7,226 nt of DNA, from the NCBI GenBank assembly GCA_029571495.1, contig JAKPSO010000421.1, forward strand, positions 1 to 7,226, given 5' to 3'. The notes below the pieces were generated by a model. That model was not told where the DNA came from, did no database searches, and saw only the letters and a program-made list of their open reading frames with translations. This DNA is from Pseudomonadota bacterium (GTDB lineage: Bacteria > Pseudomonadota > Gammaproteobacteria > Burkholderiales > Casimicrobiaceae). Made by a program: the position numbers and the translations under genes. Within the stretch, counting starts at the first letter, position 1; every line of letters begins with the position of its first letter. Below are positions 5,332 to 7,226 of this stretch, one piece after another.

Positions 5332-7226
5332 GTGCTTTTTCGATCACTAGCCGTGCTGTTTTCATTGACTATCTGCGCTTCGTGGGCGCAACGCGCGCTC
5401 AACGTGCCTGATGTGTCTGCGTTTACGACCTCTGCCTACGGGGGCGGCACGCCGACGCTCACCGTTGATCCCACGAATGGATGGATTTACGCCTCGGGCA
5501 ATTTCATGCGCGCGATGGGCGTGCGCAAAGACGGCATCGCTCGGGTGAACGCCGCAGGCGTTATTGATTTGGCTTGGAAACCGCTGGGCTTGTCGGAAGT
5601 CTTTTCCCATGTATCAGACCTTAACGACAATTTGTATGCACACGGATTGGACGCTGTGACGGGTACAAAAGTCATCGTACGCTGGTCGCCCAGCACTGGC
5701 AATTTGCCAACACACGTATACCGTGTAGGTAGCGCTGCGAATGACCCCAATTCGGGCATCGACGTTTTGTACAGTGGAACAAGTCGCTGGATATATTTCA
5801 GCGGCGATGGCGCACTCAGACGCATTGACGCCATCACAGGTGAGCTCGATACTGTTTGGAACTACCCGATTACACAATCGTTACTTAGTATCTCGCAAGG
5901 CGCACTATCCGACAGCCCCTTATTTGTAGCGGAAGAGCAATACCCTGGGCTTGAACGCGCTTGGAATATCCGGCGCGTGGACATCGGCGCGAATGCGAAC
6001 GTGCTTTGGACAAATACGTATGTGCCCGGTTTCGCAAGCATCGCGGCTGACAATCGCAATGGCGTCTACGTCTTGACGCGCGGCAGCGAGAATTTTTCTT
6101 TGAAGAAGGCGGCCACTATTCATCGCCTCTCCGCAACAGGGGAAATCGACACACAGTGGGATGGAACTGGTGCCTCGCTCGCAGTTTCGCAGAGTCTCGC
6201 CAATCGCCAATTGAAGGTTGTGGGTGATGCGCTCATCGTTCCGGCCTACGTCGATGCTGCGACACTCGGACAAGGCGCTGCCGATGTAGTTAGGTTTGAT
6301 CGACGCGGCGTCGAGGTCGCACGTTGGTCACCGGGTATCACTGGACAAATCGACGCTATCGTCGACGGATACAACGGTGAGTTGTATGTCTCGGTGAACA
6401 GCACGCTGCACGTGCTCAATGCCACTTCGTTGCAACCGAAACGCACATTAGCCATTTCGTTCGGAATGATCAGCAACAGTAGCATTTCATCAATAGTGGC
6501 GTTGCCGGATGGAGGCCGCCTCATCACCGGGCAATTTGACGTTTGGTATGGCGGCGTCCGTTTTCAAAATATCCTGCGCACGCGCGCTGACGGCATGCCA
6601 GATACAACCTGGCACATCCAAACAGATGGCGGGCTTTCTTCAACGCTGTTAACACCCCAAGGCCTACTCGTTGTCGGGCAGTTCACGCACATCAACGGTG
6701 TTGCGCGAACCAATGGAGCGCTGCTTTCTTGGTCGCCCGGAGCCACCGTTATGGACTGGGTTGCGCCGATACCGTTGTATGGTCGAGCCATGGTCGTCGA
6801 TTCCGCAGAGACGCTCTACTACGCCGATTTCGTGGAGAACGCCGACGTCGTGAAGCGACTCTCGTTGCGGACGGGTGTTGTCGACCCTGCTTGGTCGCTG
6901 CCGATCAACGCCATGTCAAATGAAGTCCTGCGTAGTCTGGCGCTTGACTTGGCCGGCGGCCTATGGATATTTCGTGAAAGCGAGAATTACTTCGATTCGC
7001 CGACGGTCACTTCGATCGAGCGTTGGAGCATTGCTGATCGCAAATCAACGCAGTTAGTCAAAGCCGATAGCTCTCAAAGGTACGTCCGCTCGCTAATTTC
7101 CACCCCAGAGTACGCGTATATTGCCAATGCTCGCTATTCGTTGGTCGACGGCGGAAAGGCAGACCTCACGTGGCAGCCCGCTGTTGCGACGGGATTCCTT
7201 GGGATACCCAACGCTATTGCCGGAGG
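5332..7226 (+). CDS. Secreted beta-propeller-like protein with delta-60-type repeats, 3' end outside window
   Basis: From GTG 5332 the frame is open to the window end: 631 residues without a stop. The N-terminus MLFRSLAVLFSLTICASWAQ is a typical Sec signal peptide with likely cleavage after SWA (residue 19); Cys15 is in TIC, which is not a good lipobox, so a soluble periplasmic or secreted protein is expected. The mature part contains repeated strands of the form R-hydrophobic-x3-4-G-x-hydrophobic-D-x-x-W, for example ARVNAAGVIDLAW (70-82), RRIDAITGELDTVW (163-176), HRLSATGEIDTQW (264-276), RTRADGMPDTTW (416-427) and RLSLRTGVVDPAW (509-521). Between them lie segments such as GLLVVGQFTHINGVART (444-460) and GWIYASGNF (50-58). 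This is the pattern of delta-60/DUF5122 beta-propeller repeats, a structural family of mostly unknown binding role. No catalytic motif or C-terminal sorting domain is visible in the part present. It is preceded by 296 gene-free bases, so it probably has its own promoter. Confidence 0.85.
   Translation, partial: MLFRSLAVLFSLTICASWAQRALNVPDVSAFTTSAYGGGTPTLTVDPTNGWIYASGNFMRAMGVRKDGIARVNAAGVIDLAWKPLGLSEVFSHVSDLNDNLYAHGLDAVTGTKVIVRWSPSTGNLPTHVYRVGSAANDPNSGIDVLYSGTSRWIYFSGDGALRRIDAITGELDTVWNYPITQSLLSISQGALSDSPLFVAEEQYPGLERAWNIRRVDIGANANVLWTNTYVPGFASIAADNRNGVYVLTRGSENFSLKKAATIHRLSATGEIDTQWDGTGASLAVSQSLANRQLKVVGDALIVPAYVDAATLGQGAADVVRFDRRGVEVARWSPGITGQIDAIVDGYNGELYVSVNSTLHVLNATSLQPKRTLAISFGMISNSSISSIVALPDGGRLITGQFDVWYGGVRFQNILRTRADGMPDTTWHIQTDGGLSSTLLTPQGLLVVGQFTHINGVARTNGALLSWSPGATVMDWVAPIPLYGRAMVVDSAETLYYADFVENADVVKRLSLRTGVVDPAWSLPINAMSNEVLRSLALDLAGGLWIFRESENYFDSPTVTSIERWSIADRKSTQLVKADSSQRYVRSLISTPEYAYIANARYSLVDGGKADLTWQPAVATGFLGIPNAIAG

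Overview
The window looks like a chromosomal stretch of a moderately GC-rich Gram-negative bacterium, most likely a proteobacterium of the gamma or beta group. The basis is protein character: a YgiB/YgiC-type gene pair with a lipobox-carrying lipoprotein, a YfcG-like (Nu-class) glutathione transferase, and sigma70-like TTGACA elements with good Shine-Dalgarno sites. No rRNA, tRNA, insertion sequence, CRISPR array or phage gene was seen. No rank below class can be supported from the sequence alone.

Layout. (1) 1-864, plus strand: C-terminal part of an AMP-forming acyl-CoA synthetase, cut by the window start. (2) 868-1659, plus: a TANGO2-like NRDE-family protein, 3 bases after the ligase. (3) 1673-3724, minus, tail-to-tail with the NRDE gene: a compact cassette that reads, in transcription order, DUF1190 (YgiB/YjfM-like) lipoprotein, glutathionylspermidine-synthase-like ATP-grasp ligase (YgiC/YjfC-like), DUF350 (YjfL-like) four-helix membrane protein. 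The gaps inside it are 3 and 9 bases, and a TTGACA/17 bp/TAAAAC promoter lies just upstream. (4) 3813-4115, minus: an unrecognised acidic protein of about 100 residues, immediately upstream of the cassette. (5) 4331-5035, plus, divergent from (4): a YfcG-like glutathione-dependent disulfide reductase, with an inverted repeat overlapping a TTGACA box in the 215-base intergenic region. (6) 5036-5331: a gene-free stretch crowded with perfect palindromes. (7) 5332 to the window end, plus: a secreted beta-propeller-like protein with delta-60-type repeats, cut by the window end.

How they may work together. The minus-strand cassette is the most interesting unit. An ATP-grasp enzyme of a family that joins an amine to a glycine carboxylate is translationally coupled to an exported lipoprotein ending in Gly-Gly and to a small integral membrane protein. 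This resembles E. coli ygiBC and yjfLMC, whose role is poorly defined. The adjacent YfcG-like enzyme also acts in thiol/glutathione chemistry, but a functional link is only a guess. The ligase/NRDE pair and the propeller protein look unrelated to the cassette.
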